DNA from: an uncultured Clostridia bacterium
GTDB taxonomy: Bacteria; Bacillota; Clostridia; Oscillospirales; Acutalibacteraceae
Assembly (NCBI GenBank): GCA_947169745.1
Contig: CAMVQZ010000011.1
Location: forward strand, 1 to 37,268
Length of the DNA stretch: 37,268 nt
Direction: 5' to 3'
Below the pieces are notes generated by a model, which saw only the letters and a program-made list of their open reading frames with translations, was not told the origin of the DNA and did no database searches. Below are positions 25,539-36,210 of this stretch, piece by piece; within the stretch, counting starts at the first letter, position 1, and each line of letters begins with the position of its first letter. Both the position numbers and the translations under genes were made by a program.

Positions 25539-26496
25539 ACTGACAATAAGAGAAAAAAGACAAAGAGCTGCACGCAAGCTTAAACTGAAGTTTGCGGCGG
25601 CTGTCTTTTTATTGCTGCTTGTCATACAGTCCTTTGTCATCAGCCTTACAGGAAGCGAAGGTTATGTTTTCCGGAAGCTGTCCGGAGCCTTCGGGATCAG
25701 GGATTTTCCCCTGAATGCCTGTGACTATGATCTGAGCATAAGCTTTGTTGATGTGGGGAAGGCGGATTGTATTCTTATCAGGTCTGAAAATTCAAATATA
25801 ATGATAGACTGCGGGGAGTATTCTCTGGACGGCAAAGCCCTTGAGTATCTGAAAAAGACCGGAACAGAGCATATAGATATTTTTATTGCTTCTCATACAG
25901 ACAGTGACCATATAGGAGATTTTGCTTCTGTTTCAGATAATATAAGCATCGGTGATGTCTGGCTCAGCAGCAGTCATAAGGATGTTCCGGCAAAGACCGA
26001 GGATGAACGGATACTATTTGACAGAATAAAGGAACACGGCATTGATATTTTTTACCCGGAGGAAAAGACTTATAAGATAGGGGATATATCCATGGAGGTT
26101 TTGTCCTCCGGCGGTCAGAAGACAGAAAACAATAATTCCCTTGTCATTAGAATGAAATATAAGGAGATTTCCTGTCTGTTTACAGGAGATGCGGAGAAGC
26201 AGGTAGAAAAAAAGCTCCTCAGCTCCGGTAAAGAGCTGAAGGCTGATGTATATAAGATCGCCCACCACGGGAGCAATACTTCTACCACAGAGGCTTTTCT
26301 TAAAGCGGTATCCCCGGAATGTGCCGTGATAACCTCTGATTCAAAAAATAAATATCTTCCCTCACGACCTGTTACCGACAGGCTGCGTGAATACGGCTGC
26401 CGGGTACTGAGAACAGATAAATGCGGAACCATAATACTTGGAACCGACGGGAAAAAGATAAACATCCTCACTGAAAAAGCTGAAAGCAAAAAATAA
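25528..26496 (+). CDS. ComEC/Rec2-like secreted metallo-beta-lactamase-fold hydrolase
   Basis: A 322-residue exported hydrolase. A basic start (KNKLTIREKRQRAARKLKLK) and a membrane anchor (about 21-38) lead into the catalytic fold: SISFVDVGKADCILI, IMIDCG, ASHTDSDHIGD (metal-binding HxDxDH at 123-128), FTGDAE, and IAHHGSNTS. This is the free-standing version of the beta-lactamase-like domain of competence protein ComEC, thought to degrade DNA or nucleotides outside the membrane. The channel domain of ComEC is absent. ATG 25528 is preferred (AGGA upstream); in-frame ATGs at 25516 and 25477 lie further inside the preceding gene. It overlaps the HlyC-like gene and ends at a strong terminator. 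Confidence 0.85.
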   Translation: MKNKLTIREKRQRAARKLKLKFAAAVFLLLLVIQSFVISLTGSEGYVFRKLSGAFGIRDFPLNACDYDLSISFVDVGKADCILIRSENSNIMIDCGEYSLDGKALEYLKKTGTEHIDIFIASHTDSDHIGDFASVSDNISIGDVWLSSSHKDVPAKTEDERILFDRIKEHGIDIFYPEEKTYKIGDISMEVLSSGGQKTENNNSLVIRMKYKEISCLFTGDAEKQVEKKLLSSGKELKADVYKIAHHGSNTSTTEAFLKAVSPECAVITSDSKNKYLPSRPVTDRLREYGCRVLRTDKCGTIILGTDGKKINILTEKAESKK

Positions 26497-26530
26497 AACC
26501 GGCAAGTCCACTGTGGACAGCCGGTTTTTT
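26497..26530. terminator. Bidirectional factor-independent terminator
   Basis: AACCGGC and GCCGGTT form the outer stem, GTCCA-ctg-TGGAC the inner stem, followed by a run of T on the plus strand and by TTTTATTTTTT on the minus strand. It separates the convergent hydrolase and zinc-ribbon genes. Confidence 0.9.
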
Positions 26531-26539
26531 GTATACCTG

Positions 26540-28705
26540 TCAATAGTCAGAATACAGGGTCGCAAAGGAGGTAAAAACATTCAGTTTGTTCATATTAAGC
26601 TTTACATCGGGATCATCCTGGGAATAGATTTTCCCGTTCCGGTCATATCTCAGTGTGCTGACCTTATCAGACAGGCTGCTGAGATTGCAATAACTCAGGG
26701 CATAATAAACATAGCATTTCCTTGCCGCTGCTTCTCTTTGAGATTTTGATGCGTCCGGTGCCGGAAGATTTATATCGGAGGAAAAGTTCTTTGAATTTAT
26801 CGTTCCAGCCCTGACTCCCGAATAATAGACCTTGCAGGCATTTTCGATGGACTTTGCCTCAGAGACGGTCGCATATGAGACATCTGTGTCAGTGTCAGAG
26901 ACCGTATCAGTTACAGCATCAGCATCAGGATATTCTGTACCACTATATGCTTCATCTGTCTGACCGGGAAGCTTTGGCACAAGCTCTGAGCCCTTTTCCG
27001 AAAGCTCCTTTGAGAGCTTATCGTATTCTTCCTTGGTAATTCCGAAGAAATCCTTGCTTTCCTTGAAGCTTTTGTGCACAGGCTTTGAGGATAATTCGAG
27101 GGTAAGATTCAGCTTAGTGTCATCAGAAGTTATCAGATCCTCAAACCGGAATTTAGCTTTTTCGCTTCCTATATCGGCAGTACCCTTCAGGGAGAAGAAT
27201 GCATTTCCGTAGGGGTCCTTCATTTCCGCAGAGAATGCCTTTGTGGATTTATTATAATTGACGGAAGCGCTGTATTTCTGAGAGAACACGCCCATATTGA
27301 GGCCGGCCTCCATCTTATAGGAGATATTATCGCCGCTGACTTCTTTTTTGAAGCTGCTTGTGAATGCTATTTCAAATCCCTGTGTTGAGAAAGTAAGAGT
27401 AGCGTTGATGTTGATGTGAGGGTTTTTGCTGAATTCTAAATCAAGCTTCAGGGAACCGGGAAGGAGCTCACCTGCGTCAAGAGTGACCTCAGCCTTTACG
27501 ATTTCCTTGCTGCCCTGATCCAGATAATTTTTTATTACCAGAGAAATATTTTTGTATTTGTCCGAGGAAATGTCCTCCTGAATGTTATCCAGGGAATCTC
27601 CCACACTTTTTTTATTGCCCCCAGGATCGGGAACAGTCACCTTGTTTTCATCGACGTATCTGAGATATTCTTTTTTCAGGTCTGCTGCAAGATTTTCGAT
27701 AGCCTTCTGATCCAGGGTATAGGTAACGGTATAGGTATTAACATTTTTGCCGTTTACAGTTGTTTTTTCCTCGCCTACAGAGACATTGGCATTGTTTTCT
27801 ATGGTTTTAAGGATATTGTCGATCTTTTCCTCTTTTTTATCAGATTTTAAAAGAGTATCCTTCATTTCCTTGTATGATTTCTCAAAGGCGTCTACAGTGC
27901 TGTTGAATTCATCACTGGTCATCCCCAGGACATTTTCCTTTTCAGGAGAGAAAATGGAATCAGTTATGCTCTTTCTGAAATTTGCTGCGTCGATATAATA
28001 GCAGCCCTTTGTTCCGGAGAGATCATAATTGAAGTACAGCTTGTCAAGATCGGTGTACACTTCTGCCTTAGTGTCCTTGTTCTTCTGACCATCAGAGAGT
28101 CCCGGAAGATTTCCGCTGTTGACAGCCATATAATATTTATTATTTGTCTTATCGATACTGAAAGCGGCATCTCCTGAAACATTTTCAGACCCGGACTTGC
28201 CGTCCACACTGACCTTCACATATCCGGCATCCTTTGAGCTTTTCAGAAGCTTGAAGAGATCACTGTCTCCCTCACAGCTTTCCAGGTATGTCTGATATCC
28301 GTTTATAACACTTTTGGTAGGATTTTCAGAAATAAACTTTTTTTCGATTGCCTTTTTTATCATGAAGAATCCAAAAACTCCTGCAGCGACAACAGTCAGT
28401 GAAATCGCAGCAATAAGCACAGGCTTCAGAGGAAATCGTTTCTTCGGCTTTTCAACGGACATATCCATTCCGGGAGCGTTGTGCTCCAGATACAAAGGCA
28501 TTGTATCCGCCGGATGTTCAGACAGCGGCTGATCCTTGATAAGAGGGTCGTCGCCGGGGATATTGCCGCTGAATTCCTGTCCCGGTATCAGCTTCTCCGG
28601 ATCCATGGGAGAGGGGATAGAGTTGTTTTTTGCAAAAGAAAACCCGCATCTGGAACAGATGATATTGCCTTCCTCGCATTTGCTTCCGCATTCAGGACAA
28701 AACAT
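26540..28705 (-). CDS. Zinc-ribbon, single-pass membrane protein with large outer beta-rich domain
   Basis: A 721-residue protein whose function I do not recognise. The N-terminus MFCPECGSK...IICSRCG (Cys 3, 6, 17, 20) is a cytoplasmic zinc ribbon. A Pro/Asp-rich linker leads to one membrane helix (about 95-116). The outside part has a helical start (NPTKSVINGYQTYLESC), many Lys/Ser/Asp-rich beta stretches such as YTVTYTLDQKAIENLAADL, EVTLDAGELLPGSLKLDLEF and EMKDPYGNAFFSLKG, then an acidic Asp/Thr/Ser linker (about 605-645) and a C-terminal domain with NACKVYYSGVRAGTI and CYVYYALSYCNLS. The zinc ribbon plus helix plus repeat-like outer domain is common in Clostridia surface proteins. AAAGGAGTGG precedes ATG 28705; upstream in-frame ATGs precede this ribosome site. 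Confidence 0.75.
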   Translation of the reverse strand: MFCPECGSKCEEGNIICSRCGFSFAKNNSIPSPMDPEKLIPGQEFSGNIPGDDPLIKDQPLSEHPADTMPLYLEHNAPGMDMSVEKPKKRFPLKPVLIAAISLTVVAAGVFGFFMIKKAIEKKFISENPTKSVINGYQTYLESCEGDSDLFKLLKSSKDAGYVKVSVDGKSGSENVSGDAAFSIDKTNNKYYMAVNSGNLPGLSDGQKNKDTKAEVYTDLDKLYFNYDLSGTKGCYYIDAANFRKSITDSIFSPEKENVLGMTSDEFNSTVDAFEKSYKEMKDTLLKSDKKEEKIDNILKTIENNANVSVGEEKTTVNGKNVNTYTVTYTLDQKAIENLAADLKKEYLRYVDENKVTVPDPGGNKKSVGDSLDNIQEDISSDKYKNISLVIKNYLDQGSKEIVKAEVTLDAGELLPGSLKLDLEFSKNPHININATLTFSTQGFEIAFTSSFKKEVSGDNISYKMEAGLNMGVFSQKYSASVNYNKSTKAFSAEMKDPYGNAFFSLKGTADIGSEKAKFRFEDLITSDDTKLNLTLELSSKPVHKSFKESKDFFGITKEEYDKLSKELSEKGSELVPKLPGQTDEAYSGTEYPDADAVTDTVSDTDTDVSYATVSEAKSIENACKVYYSGVRAGTINSKNFSSDINLPAPDASKSQREAAARKCYVYYALSYCNLSSLSDKVSTLRYDRNGKIYSQDDPDVKLNMNKLNVFTSFATLYSDY

Positions 28706-28775
28706 ATTTACCACTCCTTTTCTATAGATTTTTAAGATCGATTTGACTGTTTTCCGATCACATCTTCTTACCATA

Positions 28776-28803
28776 ATTATAACATATTTCCCCATTTTTT
28801 CAA
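28776..28803 (-). promoter_or_regulatory. Promoter of the zinc-ribbon protein gene
   Basis: On the minus strand, TTGAAA (28803-28798) and TATAAT (28781-28776) are 16 bases apart, giving a leader of about 65 nt. The promoter lies just outside repeat E. Confidence 0.7.
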
Positions 28804-28825
28804 GGATATTTTAATGAGGCATCGG

Positions 28826-29172
28826 TGCGTGTTCGCACTGAGCGATTCGCGTTATTGCTCGCTTACTCTCGCTCTGTCGTGCGTACATATACTTTCGTCG
28901 CGCGGCATCCGGCGCATACTACCCCAGAAAATACTCTTACCCTTCGCCGCCGCACCCCTTACGGGCTGCTTCTTGCGGCTGGTTTACTATAGCTTCAGGC
29001 TTTTCAATCTTTTGACAGCGAGCGCCTGTTTCTTCCAGAATTATTTTGCAGCGTGACGCTGCACCCGTGTTCGCGTTATCGCTCGCTTACTCTCGCTCTG
29101 TCGTGCGTATATAAACTACCGTGCCGCGGCATCTGTCACGCAATAGTTTACTATAAAAAGGTGATAACCCAA
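28826..29172 (+). repeat. Dispersed repeat family, copy E (composite, two units)
   Basis: Unit 1 (about 28826-29045) has GCGTGTTCGCACTGAGCGA, TTCGCGTTATTGCTCGC, TCGCTCTGTCGTGCGTAC, GCGCGGCATCCGGCG, GCCGCACCCCTTACGGGC, TGCTTCTTGCGGCTGG and GCGCCTGTTTC. Unit 2 (29050-29172) starts again with GCAGCGTGACGCTGCACCC, TTCGCGTTATCGCTCGC and TCGTGCGTATAT, then jumps to the end motif TTTACTATAAAAAGGTGATAAC. So the family's left part is repeated while its middle is present once. Three plus-strand frames in it give similar Arg/Ser/Leu-rich peptides and are rejected as genes. Confidence 0.8.
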
Positions 29173-29435
29173 ATTACCCATTTGGTTCTGATACGCCTTT
29201 CCGGTTCTGAGTGGGGAGGGTGTTTTTTTAAGCTGAATTTACACTTAAAGCATTGATTACTGTCATAAAGATGTGATTGTGAAAACAAGACCGTATCCCG
29301 CATATAATGCCCAAAAAAATAGTATATCAGCCGCTGTTATAATTCTTTATTGTAAATAAAAAAATATGATTTCGTATTAAAATGTAAGTGAATGGAGTTA
29401 TTATCAACAAATTTTCAAGAAAGAGGGTAAATAAT
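29173..29435 (+). other. Intergenic leader of the pullulanase gene
   Basis: An AT-rich stretch with a CCAAAT/ATTTGG short stem near 29172-29190 and a perfect TATAAT at 29303-29308. The best -35 (TTGTGA at 29277) would be 20 bases away, so the promoter is doubtful. No operator recognised. The ribosome site is GAGGG at 29423-29427. Confidence 0.4.
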
Positions 29436-32400
29436 ATGGCTAAAATGAGAAAACGACTAAAGCGATCTCTTTGTTTTCTGATGTCGGCACTTATGTGCAG
29501 CTCAGTATTTGCTGTTGCGGCGAGCGTACCTGCGGCTGCAGTGAGCTACAGCGAGATGTCAGCTCTGGATCAGTATGCCTACAGCGGAAATGACCTTGGT
29601 GCTACATATTCAAAGAATTCCACCACCTTCAAGGTCTGGGCTCCTACCGCCTCCAGGGTACAGCTCAAGCGCTATTATACCGGAAGCGATTCAGAAGCCG
29701 GTGCAGGAGTAATAGAGATCAAGGATATGACCAGCGGCAACCAGGGCGTATGGTCAGCAACTGTTTCCGGCGATATTGCAGGAACATATTATACATATCT
29801 TGTAACAGTCAGCGGCACCACAAGGGAAACTGTTGATATCTATGCCCGTTCCACCGGTGTCAACGGCAAAAGGGGAATGGTTCTGGATCTTGATTCCACT
29901 GACCCCAGCGGCTGGGAAAACGATAAGCGTGTGAAATGCGAGAACCAGACAGATTCCGTCATCTGGGAGGCTCATGTCAGAGACTTTTCCATATCCTCAG
30001 ATTCCGGAATGACAAATAAGGGTAAATACCTGGCATTCACAGAGACCGGGACAACAGTAAATAATGACGGAGTGCATCCCACAGGTATTGACTATCTTGC
30101 AGATCTTGGCGTTACCCATGTTCATCTTCTTCCTGTGTATGACTATGCAAGCGTGGATGAGACAAAGCTTTCCACTGACCAGTTCAACTGGGGCTATGAT
30201 CCCATGAACTATAATACTCCGGAGGGCTCCTATTCCACTGATCCCTATAACGGCAGCGTCCGTGTAAACGAATTCAAGAGAATGGTACAGTCGTTGCATA
30301 ACAAGGGCATAGGCGTTGTTATGGACGTTGTATACAACCACACCTATTCCGGCGGTTCAGGCTATAATGACTGGTTCGATTATACCGTTCCCGGATATTA
30401 TTACCGTCAGGATTCCGAAGGCAATTATTCCAATGGCTCCGGCTGCGGCAACGAGACCGCCAGCGACAGGGCGATGTATAAGAAGTTTATGATCGATTCT
30501 CTTACCTACTGGGCAACAGAGTATCATCTGGACGGCTTCCGCTTCGACCTTATGGGTATTCACGATACGGACACAATGAATGATATCCGGGCTGCCCTTG
30601 ATAGGATAGACCCTGATATACTGATATACGGCGAGCCGTGGACAGCAGATGCCACTCCCTGTCCCAAGCCTACAGCTGTTCAGGGTAATATGGGGCTTGT
30701 ATCCTCAGAGATAGCAGCATTCAATGATAAGGTAAGAGACGCCATAAAGGGAAGCTGCTTCAATGCGGCAGACTGGGGCTTTATCCAGGGCGGCGGCTTT
30801 GAAGAGGATCTCAAGACAGGTATCCAGGCAAACACCTCAGTCGCCAGCTATAATAAATGGTCAAAGCAGCCCTCGCAGACAGTGACCTATACCTCTGCGC
30901 ACGATAACTTTACTCTGTATGACAAGCTTGTCTATTCCGTAAAGGGTGAAAATGCAGATTATGATACGAGATACGAAGATCTTGTGGCAATGAATAAGCT
31001 TGCCGCCGGAATCATTCTGACCTCCCAGGGTATGTCCTTCTTCCAGGCAGGCGAGGAATTTGCCAGAACAAAACACGGCGATCACAACAGCTATAGTTCT
31101 CCCACATCTGTAAATCAGCTGAGATGGAACGACAGCGTCAGATATTCCGATCTGGTGAGCTATTATAAGGGTCTTATAGAGATAAGGAAGGCATATGAGC
31201 CCTTCCGGGATCCTACAAACGATAGTAACTCCACAATATACTTTGCATGGGAAAATATACCTGATAAGGTAGTAGCCTATACAATGTACAATAAGAACTA
31301 TACCGGCAAGGAATGGAATTTTGCAGCAGTGCTCCACAATGCAAATTCCTATGCCACAAACGTCAATATCAGAACATTTGATACAAAGACACTTCCCACC
31401 CAGTGGGTAAAGGTCGCAGACGGCACCAGAGCCGGAACAGAGTCTCTGGGAACAGTAACAGGCTCAACTGTTTCCGTGCCTGCTCGTTCCACAGTTATAC
31501 TCATCGACAAGACCAGCTTTGATAATACTGATCTGACAAAGAAATGCACAGTCAAGGTGGATCATGTCATCAGCTCTACCGGAAAGCTCTATAAGTCAGA
31601 GACCCTTACCGGAGAGGCAGGGCAGACCTATACCACCTCGCCCCTGAGCAGTCTTATTTCCGACGGCTATAAAGTCACATCTACCTCCGGAAATACAACA
31701 GGTACCTTCAGCGAAGCCGGCGCACAGGTCACCTATTACTACGACCTGGATACAACGAAATACGGATCTGTAACAGTCAGATATCTGGATACGGACGGAG
31801 CCTCCATTGCGGATGATGAAATATATACCGGTCTTATCGGTTCATCCTATAGCTTTACCGCAAAGAGCATCCGGGGCTATCTTACTCCCGATGAGGTCAA
31901 GACAGGCACATATACCGCCGCGCCTCAGACTGTTTCATTTGAATATGCAGTTGATGAAAGCTCAGGCCTCAAGGTTCATTACTATAACAGCAACAGCTGG
32001 TCGAAGGTAGGAATGTATGTCTATACAAAATCCGGAAATACGGCTACCGAATATACCGGTAACTGGCCCGGAACACTAATGACGGCTGACGGCTCCGGCT
32101 GGTACAGCGGCGATATCCCGGATGTTAACAGCGCATTGTTTATCGCAAATAACTTTGTCACGACATACGGCGAGCAGGATCCCACAGGATATAACACTTC
32201 CGGATACAGTGTTTCCGGTGAGGTCTGGATCAAAAACGGCGTGGTCTATCCCACAGGAAAGGTAGTAGTGACCTACAAGACCACAAGCGGTACAGTCCTT
32301 TCAAAGGAGACTTTGAAGGGTATGGCAGACGGAACAAATGCCTACAGCACCAGTGCAAAGAGCTTTTCTGGATATACTCTGAAAACAACGCCTTCAAACG

Positions 32401-33872
32401 CTTCCGGTGTCTATACCTCGGCAACGATAAATGTTGATTATATTTACGAAAGCAAATTGACAGAGCTTGTGAATACATCATATGTGGACAGCAGCAGCGT
32501 TATACAGGGATATAATATCTATATCAACGGCTCAGGCTCAGGCGGAAAAACTCCGTATCAGTACAGCTATATGTATAAGCACAGCGCTGATACTGACTGG
32601 ACTAATATCGTTGATGGATATACTACCACGGCAACTGTCAGCTTCAAGGCCGCAAAAGCAGGATCTTATACAGTCCGCGTGACAGTAAAGGACAGCGCAA
32701 ATCAGACCGCAAGCAAGGATATGACGGTCACAGTAACTGCGAACCAGACCCTGAATAACACCTCGACAGTTTCTACCCAGACGATAGTCAAGAACAGCCC
32801 TGTGACTATAAACGGATCCGCCACAGGAGGTACAGCTCCCTATACATATACATACTGTTATAAGAGGAGCGCAAATGCAAACTGGCTGACTATCGGATCA
32901 GCAAATACAACATCCACCTCCGCATCCTTTACACCTTCTGCAGCAGTAGCCTTTGATGTCAAAGTCACTGTAACTGACAGCGCAGGCACTTCCAAGGATG
33001 TTTCCTTCAAGCTTGAACCTGCAGCAGCAGCTCTTACAAATAATTCAACGATAAGCAAGTCAACTGTAGCTGTAAATGAGGCTGTTACCATTAACGGTAT
33101 AGCTGCCGGCGGAACAACACCCTACACATATGCTTATTTCTACAAAAAGACATCAAGGAGCTCATGGATAAAGCTGACAGACGGCTATGTTTCCAGTAAT
33201 ACCTGTAAGCTTACCCTGGCAGCAGCAGATACATATGATATCCTTGTGAGAGTTATGGATAATACCTCCACAGTAGCTCAGAAGCAGCTTTCTCTCACTG
33301 TAACAGCAAACCAGGAGCTTGTGAATAATTCCACAGTTCCCGCAACCGCTCAGGCAGGTCTGAAAATAGCCCTCAGAGGCGCAGCCTCCGGCGGTACAGC
33401 ACCCTATACCTACGCTTACTTCTATAAGTCGGTTTCCAGAAATAAGTGGATAAGGGTTACCAATGGCTTTGTAACGGATACAGCGGTCTCCATCAGACCG
33501 TCGGCAGAGGGCGAATATGACGCAAGGATCGATGTCAAGGACGCCACCGGTACATCAGTGAAGAAGGAATTCAAGTTCACTGTAACAGCAGCAAGTCTTA
33601 TCAATAATTCAAGGATGAGCACTCAGTCCATAGCAAAGGGCGGGACCGTCAAGCTCTACGGAGCAGCCTCCGGCGGAAAGGCTCCCTATGAATACGCTTA
33701 CTTCTACCGCAAGGCAGGCCGCAGCTCCTGGAACCAGATATCCTCCGGCTTCGTATCTGATACTACCAGCAGACTGACCATTTCAACAGCCGGCAGCTAT
33801 GAGGTGAGGATCTCAGTCCGTGACCAGAGCGGAGTGATAATCTCTTCAGAATTTGAACTTACAGTCACATGA
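29436..33872 (+). CDS. Secreted type I pullulanase (GH13) with CBM26-like, MucBP-like and five Ig/Y_Y_Y-like repeats
   Basis: A 1478-residue exported starch/pullulan debranching enzyme hydrolysing alpha-1,6 links. Signal peptide 1-36 (KRLKRSLCFLM, cleavage after PAAA). CBM48-like domain (about 50-140, STTFKVWAPTAS). GH13 catalytic domain: FNWGYDP (250-256, the pullulanase signature), DVVYNHT, GFRFDLMG with nucleophile Asp371, YGEPW with acid Glu400, SAHDNF with Asp490. Then two MucBP-like modules (about 700-840), a CBM26-type starch-binding module (about 844-942: VHYYNSNSW, MYVYT, GNWPGTLM, GWYSGDIP), one more MucBP-like module, and five tandem units of about 94 residues (1010-1478) with GG(T/K)APYxYxYFYK. 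There is no dockerin or LPXTG motif. ATG 29436 is chosen by GAGGG and the signal peptide; GTG 29388 is upstream in frame. Confidence 0.93.
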   Translation: MAKMRKRLKRSLCFLMSALMCSSVFAVAASVPAAAVSYSEMSALDQYAYSGNDLGATYSKNSTTFKVWAPTASRVQLKRYYTGSDSEAGAGVIEIKDMTSGNQGVWSATVSGDIAGTYYTYLVTVSGTTRETVDIYARSTGVNGKRGMVLDLDSTDPSGWENDKRVKCENQTDSVIWEAHVRDFSISSDSGMTNKGKYLAFTETGTTVNNDGVHPTGIDYLADLGVTHVHLLPVYDYASVDETKLSTDQFNWGYDPMNYNTPEGSYSTDPYNGSVRVNEFKRMVQSLHNKGIGVVMDVVYNHTYSGGSGYNDWFDYTVPGYYYRQDSEGNYSNGSGCGNETASDRAMYKKFMIDSLTYWATEYHLDGFRFDLMGIHDTDTMNDIRAALDRIDPDILIYGEPWTADATPCPKPTAVQGNMGLVSSEIAAFNDKVRDAIKGSCFNAADWGFIQGGGFEEDLKTGIQANTSVASYNKWSKQPSQTVTYTSAHDNFTLYDKLVYSVKGENADYDTRYEDLVAMNKLAAGIILTSQGMSFFQAGEEFARTKHGDHNSYSSPTSVNQLRWNDSVRYSDLVSYYKGLIEIRKAYEPFRDPTNDSNSTIYFAWENIPDKVVAYTMYNKNYTGKEWNFAAVLHNANSYATNVNIRTFDTKTLPTQWVKVADGTRAGTESLGTVTGSTVSVPARSTVILIDKTSFDNTDLTKKCTVKVDHVISSTGKLYKSETLTGEAGQTYTTSPLSSLISDGYKVTSTSGNTTGTFSEAGAQVTYYYDLDTTKYGSVTVRYLDTDGASIADDEIYTGLIGSSYSFTAKSIRGYLTPDEVKTGTYTAAPQTVSFEYAVDESSGLKVHYYNSNSWSKVGMYVYTKSGNTATEYTGNWPGTLMTADGSGWYSGDIPDVNSALFIANNFVTTYGEQDPTGYNTSGYSVSGEVWIKNGVVYPTGKVVVTYKTTSGTVLSKETLKGMADGTNAYSTSAKSFSGYTLKTTPSNASGVYTSATINVDYIYESKLTELVNTSYVDSSSVIQGYNIYINGSGSGGKTPYQYSYMYKHSADTDWTNIVDGYTTTATVSFKAAKAGSYTVRVTVKDSANQTASKDMTVTVTANQTLNNTSTVSTQTIVKNSPVTINGSATGGTAPYTYTYCYKRSANANWLTIGSANTTSTSASFTPSAAVAFDVKVTVTDSAGTSKDVSFKLEPAAAALTNNSTISKSTVAVNEAVTINGIAAGGTTPYTYAYFYKKTSRSSWIKLTDGYVSSNTCKLTLAAADTYDILVRVMDNTSTVAQKQLSLTVTANQELVNNSTVPATAQAGLKIALRGAASGGTAPYTYAYFYKSVSRNKWIRVTNGFVTDTAVSIRPSAEGEYDARIDVKDATGTSVKKEFKFTVTAASLINNSRMSTQSIAKGGTVKLYGAASGGKAPYEYAYFYRKAGRSSWNQISSGFVSDTTSRLTISTAGSYEVRISVRDQSGVIISSEFELTVT

Positions 33873-33891
33873 TAAAAACAGTATAAGCAAT

Positions 33892-33929
33892 ATTACCGCC
33901 GGGAACGTTGATCCGTTTCCGGCGGTAAT
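33892..33929 (+). terminator. Hairpin after the pullulanase gene
   Basis: ATTACCGCCGG (33892-33902) pairs with CCGGCGGTAAT (33919-33929). The loop has additional GAA/TTT pairing. The following T-run is short (TTATG), so it may be a weak terminator. Confidence 0.7.
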
Positions 33930-33983
33930 TTATGTTCTGATGTCATAAATTAAAAATAAATTAAATAAAATACGTTATATCAC

Positions 33984-34012
33984 TTGATTTTTTTATAAAA
34001 AAGGTATAGAAT
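33984..34012 (+). promoter_or_regulatory. Promoter of groESL
   Basis: TTGATT (33984-33989) and TAGAAT (34007-34012) are 17 bases apart. The CIRCE element starts four bases after the -10. Confidence 0.7.
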
Positions 34013-34016
34013 ACAT

Positions 34017-34043
34017 TTAGCACTCGATACAGGAGAGTGCTAA
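34017..34043. promoter_or_regulatory. CIRCE operator (HrcA binding site)
   Basis: TTAGCACTC, nine bases, GAGTGCTAA: a perfect match to the CIRCE consensus. It covers the predicted transcription start of groESL, so HrcA should repress the operon in the absence of heat stress. hrcA itself is not in this window. Confidence 0.97.
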
Positions 34044-34088
34044 TAAATTTAAATTTATTATATTTGTGCTTTAAGGAGGCAATTAGTT

Positions 34089-34373
34089 ATGACAATTAAA
34101 CCGTTACTTGACAGAGTGGTTGTAAAGGCTGAGGAAGCAGAAGAGACAACAAAAAGCGGTATTGTTCTTACCGCAGCTTCTCAGGAAAAGCCGCAGTTTG
34201 CTACAGTTGTAGCAGTCGGCCCCGGTGGAATGGTCGATGGTAAGGAAGTTACAATGTATGTAAAGGTCGGCGACAAGGTCATCACAAGCAAATATTCCGG
34301 AACAGAGGTAAAGCTCGAGGGTGAGGAATATAATATTGTCCGTCAGTCGGATATACTTGCGATTGTAGAATAA
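34089..34373 (+). CDS. groES: Co-chaperonin GroES (Cpn10)
   Basis: A 94-residue cytoplasmic co-chaperonin that caps GroEL. The N-terminus IKPLLDRVVVKAEEAEETTKSGIVLT in parts (LLDRVVVK, TKSGIVLT), the mobile loop around SGIVLTAASQEKPQ and the VGDKVITSKYSGTEVK strand are all family features. The C-terminal NIVRQSDILAIVE is normal. AAGGAGG at 34073-34079 precedes ATG 34089. It is the first gene of the operon, 20 bases before groEL, and is under CIRCE/HrcA control. Confidence 0.98.
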   Translation: MTIKPLLDRVVVKAEEAEETTKSGIVLTAASQEKPQFATVVAVGPGGMVDGKEVTMYVKVGDKVITSKYSGTEVKLEGEEYNIVRQSDILAIVE

Positions 34374-34387
34374 TTTTTCGGAGGTAA

Positions 34388-36022
<1,635 letters not shown>

Positions 36023-36042
36023 TCCCTGCAAAACAAAAGCTT

Positions 36043-36077
36043 AACGCTTCGCCACTTACCGGCGGAGCGTTTTTTTG
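36043..36077 (+). terminator. Factor-independent terminator of groESL
   Basis: AACGCTTCGCC (36043-36053) pairs with GGCGGAGCGTT (36061-36071) over a 7-base loop, followed by a run of T. Confidence 0.92.
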
Positions 36078-36149
36078 GGCGCTTTTCTTTGAATCAATAC
36101 AAGCGATGCATTAAATGTAATAAACTATCCCGAAATCACAAAAAATATG

Positions 36150-36178
36150 TTTACTTTATAAGTGAAAGTAATTATAAT
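36150..36178 (+). promoter_or_regulatory. Promoter of the Ig-like surface protein gene
   Basis: TTTACT (36150-36155) and TATAAT (36173-36178) are separated by 17 bases, with the start codon about 33 bases after the -10. Confidence 0.65.
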
Positions 36179-36210
36179 AAAAGTAACGACAACTATAAGG
36201 AGTGTTTCAG

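Noticed and set aside
28814-29256. Two overlapping plus-strand open frames over repeat E
   Set aside because: Explained by repeat DNA; they are Arg/Ser/Leu-rich, without start signals.
29277-29308. Promoter of the pullulanase gene (TTGTGA / TATAAT)
   Set aside because: The -10 is perfect but the spacing of 20 bases is too long for confidence, so it was kept only as a note on the leader.
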